DNA from: Holophagaceae bacterium | GTDB lineage: Bacteria; Acidobacteriota; Holophagae; Holophagales; Holophagaceae | Reading direction: 5' to 3' | Length of the DNA: 64,000 nucleotides | NCBI GenBank assembly: GCA_009783055.1 | Contig: WRHW01000004.1 | Location: 1 to 64,000 of the forward strand | The notes under the pieces: generated by a model | What the model saw: only the letters and a program-made list of their open reading frames with translations | The model's database searches: none | Told to the model about the DNA's origin: nothing | Part shown: positions 52,498-63,942 of the stretch, one piece after another | How positions within the stretch are numbered: the stretch's first letter is position 1 | Layout: the number at the start of each line of letters is the position of its first letter | Made by a program: the position numbers and the translations under genes

Positions 52498-52842
52498 ATG
52501 TTTGTTACCCTAGCACTACTTCTGAATGAAGCACAAGTAGGCCCAAGCCCGGTTATGATGAATTTCGTCCTAATAGGTGGCATGATTGCTCTTTTTTATT
52601 TTTTGCTTATCAGACCGCAAAATAAAGCTAGAAGAGCTTTGGAGGATAAGCTATCAAAATTAAAATCTGGGGACGAAGTCTTGCTTACCTCCGGGCTTTA
52701 CGCAACAGTCGACCGGGTGGTTGATAATTTGCTTTATCTAAAGCTAGGCAATAATGTTGTTAAGGCTCGAAAAAATGCGGTAGCCGCTATGGCAACAGAA
52801 TTAGAGGACTCAAGAGCAAAAAATCAAAGTGTAATTAGTTAG
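52498..52842 (+). CDS. yajC: Preprotein translocase subunit YajC
   Basis: A 114-residue single-span membrane protein. The signature FYFLLIRPQNKARRALEDKL is followed by a small beta domain (GDEVLLTSGLYATV). It associates with SecDF. It begins directly after the tgt stop and before secDF. Confidence 0.95.
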   Translation: MFVTLALLLNEAQVGPSPVMMNFVLIGGMIALFYFLLIRPQNKARRALEDKLSKLKSGDEVLLTSGLYATVDRVVDNLLYLKLGNNVVKARKNAVAAMATELEDSRAKNQSVIS

Positions 52843-52891
52843 CCTAGAGTTTTAGGAAGCCTGAATTTTTTCTTTTTTTTGGAGCAAGTTT

Positions 52892-55723
52892 GTGAGCAAG
52901 CGTACCATTTGGCGATTAGCACTGACAATCATTACTTGTATTGGCTGTTCCTACTTTTTTCTGCCGGTAAACAAAATCCGTTTGGGGCTTGATTTAGCTG
53001 GTGGCGTGGAATTTACTATGGAAGTACAGGGGCATGAGGCTCTTGTCAATGACCTTACTGATACACGAGACAAGTTATATGATCGTTTTAGAGAAAAGAG
53101 CATACCAGCGTCGGCAAGGCTAGAGGAAGATAGGATTGTAGTTACATTTTCTTCCGAACACAGACCTGGCATCGAAGGATTGCTCAAGGAATTTTATGGC
53201 TACCAGACATCCTTTGATGACACTGGCGTAGTATTGGTACAGAGGGCTTCTTATCAGACAGAGCTAAAAAACGATGCAAATAAGCGAGCACTGCAAATCA
53301 TAGAAAACCGAGTAAACGCAACGGGAGTAGCCGAACCAGAAATAAAGCAAGCGGGTGAGGAGGGCAACCGGATAATTGTCGAACTGCCAGGTTTGGCAGA
53401 GTCTGAAATTGATAGGATCAAAGCCTTGCTACAGACTCCTGGAAAACTTGAGCAACGTCTAATAGCAACACAAAATAGCCGGGTGGGGTGGCCTACAATT
53501 GAGGAAGCACTAGCACATTTCAACGGCCAACTACCTGAAGGGACCGAACTGATTCCTGAGCTTGAATCAGATAGAGACTTGAGGAGAAGCGGTCAGACTC
53601 CTGTCAAATCGACAAAAGGTCAACAAAAACCGGAAGTTATCAAGGCATGGCACTTAGTGGAGCTTAAGTCCTTTGTAGATGGTGCTGATATCACAAGGGC
53701 AATGCCGGGTTTAGACCCCCTGTCAGAAAGCCATGAAATTCATTTTTCTCTCAACAGCAAAGGAGCTGATGATTTTCACCAGCTAACAAAGATAGCCTCT
53801 TCTGAAAATCGTCAGATCGCCATCTTACTAGACAAAAAATTGGTTTCTGCCCTTGGTTGTTCGAATCCGATCATAGGAGGAAGCGTTAGAATTACAGGCT
53901 CTTTCTCCAAAGAAGATGCTGAAGATTTTGCCTTAAAGCTCAAGTCAGGTTCGATGCGAGCTTCGATGAAATACCTGGAGGAGCGCTCAATGGGAGCCTC
54001 CTTAGGTGCAGACTCTATACGCGCAGGTGTAAGGGCAAGTTTGTTTGGCTTTGCCACAATCGTAGCTTTTATGCTCTTCTTCTATCACTGGTCTGGCATC
54101 AATGCTATCGTTGCATTGACCGTAAACCTAATAATAATGATGGGGCTGATGGGTAGCTTTAATGCGGTTATCACTCTCCCTGGCATTGCTGGTTTTGCAT
54201 TAACATTAGGTATGGCCATTGATGCCAATATTTTGATTTTCGAGCGCATCAAAGAGGAGCTTTCACTAGGCAAGAGTGTGGCCGGAGCAATACAGGCTGG
54301 ATTCGACAGGGTTTTTTGGACAATTGTGGACAGTCACGTAACACAGTTATTTGCTTCATTGTTGTTATTCATTTTTGGTACTGGGCCCGTGAAAGGTTTT
54401 GCGGTAGCCTTAACAGTGGGTGTCACAGCCTCGTTGTTTACGAGCATCTATATCAGTCGCTGGATTTACGATTGGATATTAGAGCGCAGGCCCAATACCA
54501 AAGAGATTTCTGTTGGAACACATAAATTTTTCGCAGAAACCAAAATTGATTTCATGAAGTATAAAAATTGGGCTTTTGCGATTTCTTGGGGGATTATTTT
54601 TGTGTGCTTGTTTGTGGCTCAACCATGGAAAGGCCATGACAGCCGAGTAAAACTGGGAATGCAGTTTGTCGGTGGGCTGGACATGGTTGTGAGATACAAG
54701 GGGGATATTACAGCCGAGAGCATCCGAGCCAAGTTGACTGAAGGCGGCTTTGCCGATGCGAATGTAGTAAATTACAAAGGATCAGAACTTTTCCATGACT
54801 ACTCTGTGAAGGTGCCAGCCAGAAAAGGTCAGGATGAAAAGGATGCTGTGGAGATTAAAAAACAAGTCATCGTGACACTTCGAAACGTCGACCCAGATTC
54901 GCAGAAAGATTCTCGTCCTGACCTTAACTCAGAAGAAACAAAAGACATGCTTGATTTCTTAGTCGAGAAAGATCCATTGAATTTGCAGGGTGATGACGCG
55001 CAAAAACTACTCGCCTATACTGAACACATCGGAAGCAATCTGGCAGACATAAAGGCAAAGGGGCAGGGTTTCGTTGTCGATTGGAATGACCTAGAAAATT
55101 TACCAAAGGAAATTAAAGATTTCCTGATAGAAAATTACAGGCTAGGCAATTTGAGTGTACAGAGTTCGCAGAGTTTTTCTCCTTCTGTAGCCGGTGAATG
55201 GACAAAGAAAACCCTTACAGCTGTTGCATGGGCATTGGGAGCGATCCTAGCCTATGTCATGTTCCGCTTTTCCTTTAGTTTCTCTGTCAGTACCATTATC
55301 GGTCTTGTCCACGATATGTTACTTGGCGTTGGGCTGTTTACTCTTTTTGGGTATGAATACTCCGTTGCCGTTGTAGCTAGTTTCCTGATTCTGCTTGGGT
55401 ACTCAACATCTGACACCATCGTTGTCTTTGACCGAGTAAGGGAAAACATCAAAAAGCCAGAGTACAGGCGGGTTAAGGTAGGAAAGCTCATTAACGATTC
55501 AATCAATCAAACATTGAGTAGAACAATCCTAACAAGTGCTTCCACATTAACTGTTGCTCTCTGTCTCTTTTTATTGGGAGGGCCAGCTCTTCATGACCTC
55601 AGTTTCCCAATTGTCTTAGGCGTAATAATTGGTCCATTTTCTACCATCTACATCGCCGCACCTATTGTTGTTTATATCGACAAGTTGTTTGGTGGCAAAG
55701 ACAAGATCAAACAACACGCATGA
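52892..55723 (+). CDS. secDF: Fused protein translocase subunit SecDF
   Basis: The 943-residue protein combines SecD (about 1-540) and SecF (about 560-943) in one chain. SecD shows GLDLAGGVEFTMEV, the periplasmic P1 region, and membrane motifs GFALTLGMAIDANILIFERI. SecF shows GMQFVGGLDMVVRY and LLGYSTSDTIVVFDRVREN. SecDF uses the proton gradient to pull exported proteins through SecYEG. The start is GTG, with ggag at 52881-52884. SecD and SecF are separate genes in many bacteria. Confidence 0.96.
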   Translation: MSKRTIWRLALTIITCIGCSYFFLPVNKIRLGLDLAGGVEFTMEVQGHEALVNDLTDTRDKLYDRFREKSIPASARLEEDRIVVTFSSEHRPGIEGLLKEFYGYQTSFDDTGVVLVQRASYQTELKNDANKRALQIIENRVNATGVAEPEIKQAGEEGNRIIVELPGLAESEIDRIKALLQTPGKLEQRLIATQNSRVGWPTIEEALAHFNGQLPEGTELIPELESDRDLRRSGQTPVKSTKGQQKPEVIKAWHLVELKSFVDGADITRAMPGLDPLSESHEIHFSLNSKGADDFHQLTKIASSENRQIAILLDKKLVSALGCSNPIIGGSVRITGSFSKEDAEDFALKLKSGSMRASMKYLEERSMGASLGADSIRAGVRASLFGFATIVAFMLFFYHWSGINAIVALTVNLIIMMGLMGSFNAVITLPGIAGFALTLGMAIDANILIFERIKEELSLGKSVAGAIQAGFDRVFWTIVDSHVTQLFASLLLFIFGTGPVKGFAVALTVGVTASLFTSIYISRWIYDWILERRPNTKEISVGTHKFFAETKIDFMKYKNWAFAISWGIIFVCLFVAQPWKGHDSRVKLGMQFVGGLDMVVRYKGDITAESIRAKLTEGGFADANVVNYKGSELFHDYSVKVPARKGQDEKDAVEIKKQVIVTLRNVDPDSQKDSRPDLNSEETKDMLDFLVEKDPLNLQGDDAQKLLAYTEHIGSNLADIKAKGQGFVVDWNDLENLPKEIKDFLIENYRLGNLSVQSSQSFSPSVAGEWTKKTLTAVAWALGAILAYVMFRFSFSFSVSTIIGLVHDMLLGVGLFTLFGYEYSVAVVASFLILLGYSTSDTIVVFDRVRENIKKPEYRRVKVGKLINDSINQTLSRTILTSASTLTVALCLFLLGGPALHDLSFPIVLGVIIGPFSTIYIAAPIVVYIDKLFGGKDKIKQHA

Positions 55724-55760
55724 CATATCGACACTGATGTATATTCAGCGGAAGCCGTAT

Positions 55761-57098
55761 TTATGGCAATTTCGAGAAATCTATCATCGGAGCTATACCA
55801 ATAGCCCTGCGTTCAAAAATAGTGTTGATTGGGGTGGTCTCATTAAAGAAACCACAATTTTTTAGAAAAAAGCGATTATCGAATACCCCTCCCTGGTAGT
55901 CTGTCCTCGCACCAGCGCGAGCTGTAGCATCTGCGGTAAACCTAGCCTTTGTAACCTCTATCCATTCTCCTTCTTTTGTCCTTATCCATTGATTCCCATA
56001 AAGGCCACGACGCTCAAATTGTCCCTGATTGGGCACAAAGTTTTCCAAAAAGGAATATGCTCCCTTGTACCAAGTTGAAGTTTGTGGGCGAATGAATGAA
56101 GCTACCAACCTCCATGAATCCTTCTCTGGGTCATAAAAATATGCTGTATACATGGTGTGGGTTTCATCTATCGGACGCACTCGGTTCAAAAACCGGTAGG
56201 TTATCCCGGCCTTCCAAGGGAATATCAGGTAGCTTTGGCCTCCGGAACCTTCTCCACCAAATTCGCCTGCTTTTACATCTAGGCCACGTCTGAGCAACAG
56301 AACACGCTTATCTTCAGGTATTTCTCTCGGATTGTCGGTCGTAAAAGGACTCCAAACAGAAAAGAGTATGCGCCGTTCTGTTTCGGAATTAACCTGTATC
56401 CCAAAATAACCCTGCGCAAATCCATTGGCCATGAAGTAGCTCCCAATTACATCTTGGCCTTCCTCTATTGTCACCTCATTATAAAACCATTCAATATCTT
56501 TGTCTGCTGGCAATTCAAAGTTTAGGTGGTCTGATGGGCCACGCCTCCCGAAATAAAAAGAAAAATCATTTTTTATGTAATTAATATCCCCGCTGACCAC
56601 TGTTCCTGAAACACCTAAACTGGCTATTGATGGAAATGTCCCTGATTTTTTGCTTATGCCTTCCAGCGATACCTTTATGTATCCTGGTGGTTTTTTAGGA
56701 AATTTTCCAATACTGATAAATTGGTTGTCGCCTTTTGAAATTATTACATCGGTCGATTTATTGAATACGCTTACCCGAATCACAGCATCAGATTCTGCAC
56801 TGAGTTCCAACGCCAGTTGAATGGTTCCCTCTTTGTTGGTACGAAAAAATATGTCAATTATATTTTCAGAATTATCCCAATTTTCGATGCCGTTTTGAGT
56901 AAGTAATCTGTTGGTTCTTGTTACATTTGCAATGCCTACACCTGATCTGACATACGCATTGCCACCTATCGGAATCAATACAAAGCCATCCCTTTTCAAT
57001 GGAGCTGAATTCGGCGCGAGACTTGAAAAGAGCATACAGAAAAACATGACCGTTTTGACCAAAAAATGTCTGCTCCAACCTATCTGTAGGAACTGCAT
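55761..57098 (-). CDS. Exported DUF3472 protein with DUF5077-like N-terminus
   Basis: A 445-residue exported protein. The start is ATG 57098, with ggagag upstream; the frame opens four codons earlier at a TTG. After a signal peptide, the N-terminal half resembles DUF5077 (FVLIPIGGNAYVRSGVGIANV). The C-terminal half is DUF3472, seen as YNEVTIEEGQDVIGSYFMANGFAQGYFGIQ (read in parts) and GGEGSGGQSYLIFPWKAGITY. These domains are common in Bacteroidetes and Planctomycetes sugar-related proteins; no reaction is proven. Confidence 0.85.
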   Translation of the reverse strand: MQFLQIGWSRHFLVKTVMFFCMLFSSLAPNSAPLKRDGFVLIPIGGNAYVRSGVGIANVTRTNRLLTQNGIENWDNSENIIDIFFRTNKEGTIQLALELSAESDAVIRVSVFNKSTDVIISKGDNQFISIGKFPKKPPGYIKVSLEGISKKSGTFPSIASLGVSGTVVSGDINYIKNDFSFYFGRRGPSDHLNFELPADKDIEWFYNEVTIEEGQDVIGSYFMANGFAQGYFGIQVNSETERRILFSVWSPFTTDNPREIPEDKRVLLLRRGLDVKAGEFGGEGSGGQSYLIFPWKAGITYRFLNRVRPIDETHTMYTAYFYDPEKDSWRLVASFIRPQTSTWYKGAYSFLENFVPNQGQFERRGLYGNQWIRTKEGEWIEVTKARFTADATARAGARTDYQGGVFDNRFFLKNCGFFNETTPINTIFERRAIGIAPMIDFSKLP

Positions 57099-57227
57099 GA
57101 TTCTCTCCAAACAATAATTTCCAACTTGCGATCAAAAGATTTTTTTTCATCAGCGTCCACAAAATCTTCACTGTGGCGAAAGGAGCATCAACAATTATTC
57201 TAGTCACTTGGCACTATTCACTAACCA

Positions 57228-57261
57228 CTGGAATGTGCAATACCACGATTGCACATTCCAG
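57228..57261. other. Perfect 14-bp inverted repeat
   Basis: The arms ctggaatgtgcaat and attgcacattccag are exact complements with a 6-base loop. The site is 16 bases past the S9 hydrolase stop and 130 bases before the DUF3472 start, both on the minus strand. Neither strand has a following T run, so it could be a terminator, a processing site or an operator. Confidence 0.55.
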
Positions 57262-57276
57262 TATTATATTCTATAC

Positions 57277-58302
57277 TCACTGGCCAAGATGTTTTTTAAG
57301 AAAGTCATACATTCTTATCCTAGCCTTCCGCGCAAAGGTCGTATCTATCCTGTCCCAGCTATGACCACCAGGTGCATCTTTTTCGATATGGGATTCAAAA
57401 TTTTTGCCTGCGGCCTTTAGGTGTGTGATTAATTGTTCCACCTCCACTACATTTACGTCTCGGTCATTGGTGCTACTAGTTACCATGAGGGGTATTTTGA
57501 GTTTATGCACATTCCAAATTGGGCTACGCCGTCGATACTCGTCAACTGCATCTACAGGAGGTTTCCCAATGTGATACCTAGCCGCGAACTCCGCCGTATA
57601 GCTCTGTTCATGGTAGCCAAGCCGTGTTAGCAAGTCAGAAACAGGCACACCAGCATAAATGCAAGCAAACTTTTCAGGATGGTCAAACCCGATCATCAGC
57701 GAAATCATCCCCCCATGACTCCATCCTACAGCGGCAACTTTTTTGGGATCTATCGGGAGTTCTGCAACCGCCCAATCTCTGCAAGTAACCACATCGTCAT
57801 TTTCAAGACCGCCGTAGTCAATGTTTTCGTACATACCCCTGCCATAGCCTGTAGAGCCGCGGTACTCAGGAGCGATTACTATATATCCGCGCTCCATCAT
57901 TTCACGTACCATGTGAACATGATAAGTTCCAAAATCTCCGTGGACGCCACCATGGGTTAGCACTACAGCCGGATGTTTTTTGTTTTTGTCAATTTTTTTT
58001 GGGACAAAAGTATAGCAATAAATTCTTATTGGATGCCTATCATTGCTAATACCATATCGTTCCCTTTCTCTGGGATTTGGCTTGCCCGTGAGGATCACCT
58101 TGTCAACTTCGGCAACGTCAGAAAGCCTCAGAAAAAATTGATTGTCGTCTGCAATCTTTCTGACTTGGTCTAACTGCCATCTGAGTGTATCCACTTGGGA
58201 TTGGAGCCTCCTGATTTGCTCTTCGGGCGTTGTTTCTTGGCCGATAAGGGGCATGCACAGTGCTAACCCAAAAACCATTGCCGCTGAAAATAGTTTTGGC
58301 AT
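57277..58302 (-). CDS. Exported S9-family alpha/beta hydrolase with coiled-coil N-terminus
   Basis: A 341-residue exported hydrolase. A signal peptide (about 1-20) is followed by a short coiled coil (EEQIRRLQSQVDTLRWQL) and then a dipeptidyl-peptidase-like catalytic domain. The triad is Ser in GWSHGGMISL, Asp in TNDRDVN and His in GGHSWD. The coiled coil may cause oligomerisation. The ATG follows aggagg. It could be a peptidase or an esterase. Confidence 0.9.
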   Translation of the reverse strand: MPKLFSAAMVFGLALCMPLIGQETTPEEQIRRLQSQVDTLRWQLDQVRKIADDNQFFLRLSDVAEVDKVILTGKPNPRERERYGISNDRHPIRIYCYTFVPKKIDKNKKHPAVVLTHGGVHGDFGTYHVHMVREMMERGYIVIAPEYRGSTGYGRGMYENIDYGGLENDDVVTCRDWAVAELPIDPKKVAAVGWSHGGMISLMIGFDHPEKFACIYAGVPVSDLLTRLGYHEQSYTAEFAARYHIGKPPVDAVDEYRRRSPIWNVHKLKIPLMVTSSTNDRDVNVVEVEQLITHLKAAGKNFESHIEKDAPGGHSWDRIDTTFARKARIRMYDFLKKHLGQ

Positions 58303-58390
58303 TTTTCCTCCTGTTGAGTTTCGCCTTCAATAATAGAGTACAACAAAATATTTCTAATTGCCTCCAATGGATTAATAACACAAATTTTGG

Positions 58391-58396
58391 TATAAT
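58391..58396 (+). promoter_or_regulatory. Probable -10 box of nitroreductase gene
   Basis: The tataat at 58391-58396 is 28 bases before the ATG at 58424. The expected -35 position (58368-58373) holds tggatt, a weak match. Confidence 0.5.
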
Positions 58397-58423
58397 TACG
58401 ACATGTATTTATAGGAGTTTAAG

Positions 58424-59143
58424 ATGTTTCTACTTGCACTTCCCCTGATTGCTTCTGCACTAGTTGCTCAGGATACCAATATCAATACCCAAGATGCCTC
58501 TGCCAGGGTGGTAAATATTGCTCAGGACAAGCAAGAGACTTCAAGTGTCATCAAGTTACCTGCCCCTTCATTGGGTTCTTTTACGCTTGAAAAAGCATTA
58601 CGGGAACGTCAGAGTATTCGCAACCTTACTGGCCCCGCGCTTAACTTGGCTACTCTCTCACAACTACTCTGGAGTGCCCAAGGTGAAAACCGAGCAGGTA
58701 CAGGCAGACGAACAGTCCCAAGTGCAAGTGCCAGATACCCACTGGAGCTATATGTAATAGTTGCCAAGAGTGAATCTCTACCCGAAGGCGTTTATAAATA
58801 TTCATCTAAAGATCACACCCTAACAAAGACAAAAGACGGCAATCCAGAGACATTATTAGGCTCAATAGAACGTATGCAACCTTGGATTCCTAAGAGTCCA
58901 GCAGTATTCATCTTTGCTGGTGTTTCTTCCAGATTCCCAGGCAGTGATGCCATGCGAAAGGAAACTGACACAGCTTGGGAATCCGGTGCCGCCGCCCAAG
59001 CCATGTTGCTGGCTGTAGTAGCTAATGGCCTTGGTGCGACCGTAGCCAATGGAGTCAACCTAGATGCCATCCATACTGCAACTGGGCTTTTGGCAGAGGA
59101 AAAGATTTCTGTAATCATTCCTGTCGGCAGAATTGCCAAGTAG
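58424..59143 (+). CDS. Exported SagB/ThcOx-type nitroreductase
   Basis: A 239-residue FMN-dependent oxidoreductase relative. The RQSIRNLTGPALNLATLSQLLWSAQGENR motif (read in parts) is that of SagB/ThcOx-type nitroreductases, and GAAAQAMLLAVVANGLGATV is the usual flavin-contact helix. An N-terminal hydrophobic leader ending ALVAQ suggests export, which is rare for flavoenzymes of this family. The ATG follows aggag. There is no partner of a peptide-cyclisation cluster nearby. Confidence 0.87.
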   Translation: MFLLALPLIASALVAQDTNINTQDASARVVNIAQDKQETSSVIKLPAPSLGSFTLEKALRERQSIRNLTGPALNLATLSQLLWSAQGENRAGTGRRTVPSASARYPLELYVIVAKSESLPEGVYKYSSKDHTLTKTKDGNPETLLGSIERMQPWIPKSPAVFIFAGVSSRFPGSDAMRKETDTAWESGAAAQAMLLAVVANGLGATVANGVNLDAIHTATGLLAEEKISVIIPVGRIAK

Positions 59144-59148
59144 TATTG

Positions 59149-59610
59149 CTAATCAGCTAAATCAAGGCTTCGCCCACCTTCGAGAGCCTCTAGCGGTCTT
59201 ACCACAAAATCTCTGTAAAAGGCTCTTGGATGGGGAAGTATCAAGCTAAGTATTTGGCCAATTTGTAATAAATCGCTAGGTGAGTTCCATTCCCATTTGC
59301 CACGCATACCCTCAACTAAAATCAGGTCTAGGTCTAGCGTCCTCGGCGAATTTGGGGGAAGGCTACGATCACGCCCACAAGTAAGCTCTATCCGCAGACA
59401 TTCCTCAAGTAACAGACAGGGATTGACTATTGTAGTTTCCAATTTAACCACCGTATTCAGATAGGGGGGCCCAACGCCTGATTCATCATCGGTTTCGATT
59501 ATCAGTGGTGAAGGAATTATCAAACCCAATTTGCCTAATTCAGCCTTACCCCTACAGATATTTTCCGAACGGTTTCCTAAATTCGAGCCAAGAGCAATAA
59601 ATGCAGGCAA
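59149..59610 (-). CDS. folK: Hydroxymethyldihydropterin pyrophosphokinase
   Basis: FolK transfers pyrophosphate to the pterin in folate synthesis. The chosen protein of 153 residues starts at a TTG (59610) because ggagg lies just upstream. The open frame continues 38 codons further, but that part coincides with the dyad-rich region at 59632-59769. Motifs present are FIALGSNLGNR, PPYLNTVV, CGRDRS and the SPRTLDLDLIL pterin/Mg site, then PHPRAFYRDFV. Confidence 0.93.
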   Translation of the reverse strand: MPAFIALGSNLGNRSENICRGKAELGKLGLIIPSPLIIETDDESGVGPPYLNTVVKLETTIVNPCLLLEECLRIELTCGRDRSLPPNSPRTLDLDLILVEGMRGKWEWNSPSDLLQIGQILSLILPHPRAFYRDFVVRPLEALEGGRSLDLAD

Positions 59611-59631
59611 ACAACCTCCCAATACTAGGTT

Positions 59632-59769
59632 GCGTTTAATCGGGATTAAACGCGAAGCGCAAAAGTTTTTGCAAACACGAGCAAAGCCCGTATTTTCAAA
59701 AACTTGCGGGCACTGCTTTCGCATTGCCGTTATACCAAGATGCTCCCGTATGGGTACAACTTGGTATAA
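59632..59769. repeat. Dense cluster of inverted repeats upstream of folK
   Basis: Three dyads lie in a row. A perfect 10-bp pair (gcgtttaatc and gattaaacgc) spans 59632-59653. An imperfect long pair spans about 59658-59708. A perfect 10-bp pair (ttataccaag and cttggtataa) spans 59730-59769. This may be a small repeat element or an untranslated leader. It occupies much of the 281 bases between der and folK. Confidence 0.6.
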
Positions 59770-59891
59770 GAATAATAACTGACGGTTGCAGTAATTTCAT
59801 AACCTCCACTTAATTTTTGCATATTGTTAGTAGCAAAAGAGTCATAAACCTGTGGCTGTGGCAACAAGTTAGCAAGTGTTTCGAGCATGCA

Positions 59892-61364
59892 CTATTTTTT
59901 GGGCAAATTTTTGGTTTTTCCTGTTTTTCTATGGGAGGTGTTGCGACTAGGTTTTAGGCCATCTCCGACATCCAAAATTTTTCTTACTCTAGCTTTTGTT
60001 TGAGCAATTTCATCGCCCTTCCGAGCCTTTTGCACAGAAATGCGAAGAGGCGTTCCTGTAAAACCGAATTCATTTCTGAGGCGATTTTCTAGATAGCGAA
60101 GGTAGCTGAAATGAATGCTATTGCTCGAATTAGATTTAATAACAAAACTTGGTGGTCGGATTCCTACCTGAGTCATAAAGAGCAATTTGGGAAGTTTTCC
60201 ATTGGATGCAGGTGGACTCATTACTGCTACTGAATCTCGCAAAAACCGATTTAGTTCTCCAGTGGAAATCCTACGCGAATGTGAATCTGCAACTTCATTA
60301 ATTAGGCTATACAACTTGGACACCCGTTGGCCGGTGAGTGCTGAAATAAATATCAATGGTGCATGTTGGAGAAAACCCAGATTATTTCTGAAGTCCAGCT
60401 CCATTTGTACAGCAGTGAAACTGTCTTTTTCTACAGCATCCCACTTGTTTACTGCAAGAACTACTGCCGCTCCGGCTTCTTGGGCATAACCAGCAATAAC
60501 TGCATCTTGGTGTGTGACACCCTCTGTAGCATCAATTAGTAGTAGGCTTACATCAGCTCGCGCCATTGCCTGTTTTGCCTTTAGAATAGACAATATCTCG
60601 GCACCCTCAGTTGTCTTTCCCTTTCGCCTGATCCCAGCAGTATCTATCAGACGATAAACAACCCCATCTCTATGGAAAATTGTGTCGACTGAGTCCCTCG
60701 TGGTTCCTGGAACATCGCTTACAAAACTACGCTCAAACCCCAGCAAGAAATTAGTTAAACTAGACTTGCCAACGTTTGGCCGCCCAATAATGGCAAAACG
60801 CAATTCGTCTGCCTTGCTGTGATCTTCGGCCTCTTCTGGTGAGCGATGAAAAGGTAATGCCCTCCTGACAGACTCTAATAGTTCAGTTACTCCATCTCCA
60901 TGTGCAGAGCTAACCAAGTATATTTCATCAAAGCCAAGTTCATAAAAGGCTCCATCAGGTACTCCACCCTTCATTCCGTCAAGTTTATTTACGGCAAGTA
61001 TAAATGGTTTGCCAAGTCGCTTAACCTTTTGTGCAATCTCGGCATCTCCTACCGTAAAGCCCTCATGGCCATCAACCATCAAAATTATTACATGAGCCTC
61101 ATCCAGAGCACTTTCAGCAATGCGGGTAATGCCCTGAGTAATTACATCGGCACCTTCAAAATCCAGACCGCCAGTATCAATTAAGTCAAATACCTCACAT
61201 GGGTGGCCTAAATCACTTAGGCAAGTCACTCGCCCGTACGCCCTGTCCCGAGTCATCCCGGGCAAGTCATGGACTAAGGCGGCCCTGCTACGAGTAATCC
61301 TATTAAACAGGGTTGACTTGCCCACATTTGGGCGACCACAAATAGCTACAAGTGGAAGTTTCAT
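59892..61364 (-). CDS. der: Ribosome-assembly GTPase Der (EngA)
   Basis: Der has two tandem GTPase domains and a C-terminal KH-like domain and acts in 50S subunit assembly. The 490 residues show GRPNVGKSTLFN near residue 10 and GRPNVGKSSLTN near 194, with the G4 motifs NKLD and NKWD. The KH part carries VRKILD and a basic tail. The length is typical. The Shine-Dalgarno is weak. Confidence 0.97.
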   Translation of the reverse strand: MKLPLVAICGRPNVGKSTLFNRITRSRAALVHDLPGMTRDRAYGRVTCLSDLGHPCEVFDLIDTGGLDFEGADVITQGITRIAESALDEAHVIILMVDGHEGFTVGDAEIAQKVKRLGKPFILAVNKLDGMKGGVPDGAFYELGFDEIYLVSSAHGDGVTELLESVRRALPFHRSPEEAEDHSKADELRFAIIGRPNVGKSSLTNFLLGFERSFVSDVPGTTRDSVDTIFHRDGVVYRLIDTAGIRRKGKTTEGAEILSILKAKQAMARADVSLLLIDATEGVTHQDAVIAGYAQEAGAAVVLAVNKWDAVEKDSFTAVQMELDFRNNLGFLQHAPLIFISALTGQRVSKLYSLINEVADSHSRRISTGELNRFLRDSVAVMSPPASNGKLPKLLFMTQVGIRPPSFVIKSNSSNSIHFSYLRYLENRLRNEFGFTGTPLRISVQKARKGDEIAQTKARVRKILDVGDGLKPSRNTSHRKTGKTKNLPKK

Positions 61365-61514
61365 TTGCTAATTTCGTTAAAAGGATTTACGGCTCTTGGG
61401 AGGCATACAGAGTATTTGGCGAAATGGAAAGTGTAGACATGCAACATAGTTTTGAAAACACCTTGTTATTTTTGATGGCTCATTATCATTTGGGATACAA
61501 CTGGATGGTTTTGT

Positions 61515-61973
61515 TTACTTTTTTTTCACGGCCATACATATTTCAAACGGAGAGGATGGTTGCCAGTTGGTTTGGTATAGTTCAAAGGAATTTGCTTCGT
61601 AATTTGCTACATATTCAGACTGACCTTGAAGCCAAGTTGAAAAGATGTATGTGTAAGCCTCTCCAAGTCTTTCAATGGTCGGGACAGTGCAACAAGCATA
61701 AGTGCCCGATTTAATACTCACCATTTCCAAACCTTCTGGCATGGGTAATTGTGGATTCATTTCTACTGCCGCCCAGTACTCAAAATCATTTTCGTTGAGC
61801 ATGACCGAAACACCGAAACTTTCCTGTGGACTACTACAAACTTCAGTCATCCTAGGCATAAAGTTTTGCCATGCTTTTGGGCAATCTTCGATAGCTGTTT
61901 TCATGTTGGTAAGCACCTTCACGCCAACTAACTGCTTGGCAGGATAATCAACAATTACTATTTTGAAATCCAT
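61515..61973 (-). CDS. GyrI-like small-molecule-binding domain protein
   Basis: The 152-residue protein resembles the effector-binding domain of AraC-type regulators (GyrI-like, SRPBCC-unrelated beta-alpha fold). It begins FKIVIVDYPAKQLVGVKV, has the ENDFEYWAAVEM strand, the KSGTYACCTVP segment and a C-terminal FELYQTNWQPSSPFEICMAV motif. It has no DNA-binding part. The ATG (61973) follows aggag. Its ligand is unknown. Confidence 0.82.
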   Translation of the reverse strand: MDFKIVIVDYPAKQLVGVKVLTNMKTAIEDCPKAWQNFMPRMTEVCSSPQESFGVSVMLNENDFEYWAAVEMNPQLPMPEGLEMVSIKSGTYACCTVPTIERLGEAYTYIFSTWLQGQSEYVANYEANSFELYQTNWQPSSPFEICMAVKKK

Positions 61974-62046
61974 CAAAATCTCCTTAGCTCAAAATATCAG
62001 TATGATTTATTTTGATAGCAAAAGAACTAGTTTCAACTATTACAGC

Positions 62047-63942
<1,896 letters not shown>

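Noticed and set aside
61352-61714. 120-residue plus-strand frame
   Set aside because: It overlaps the better-supported GyrI-like gene on the other strand and has no recognisable ribosome-binding site or domain.
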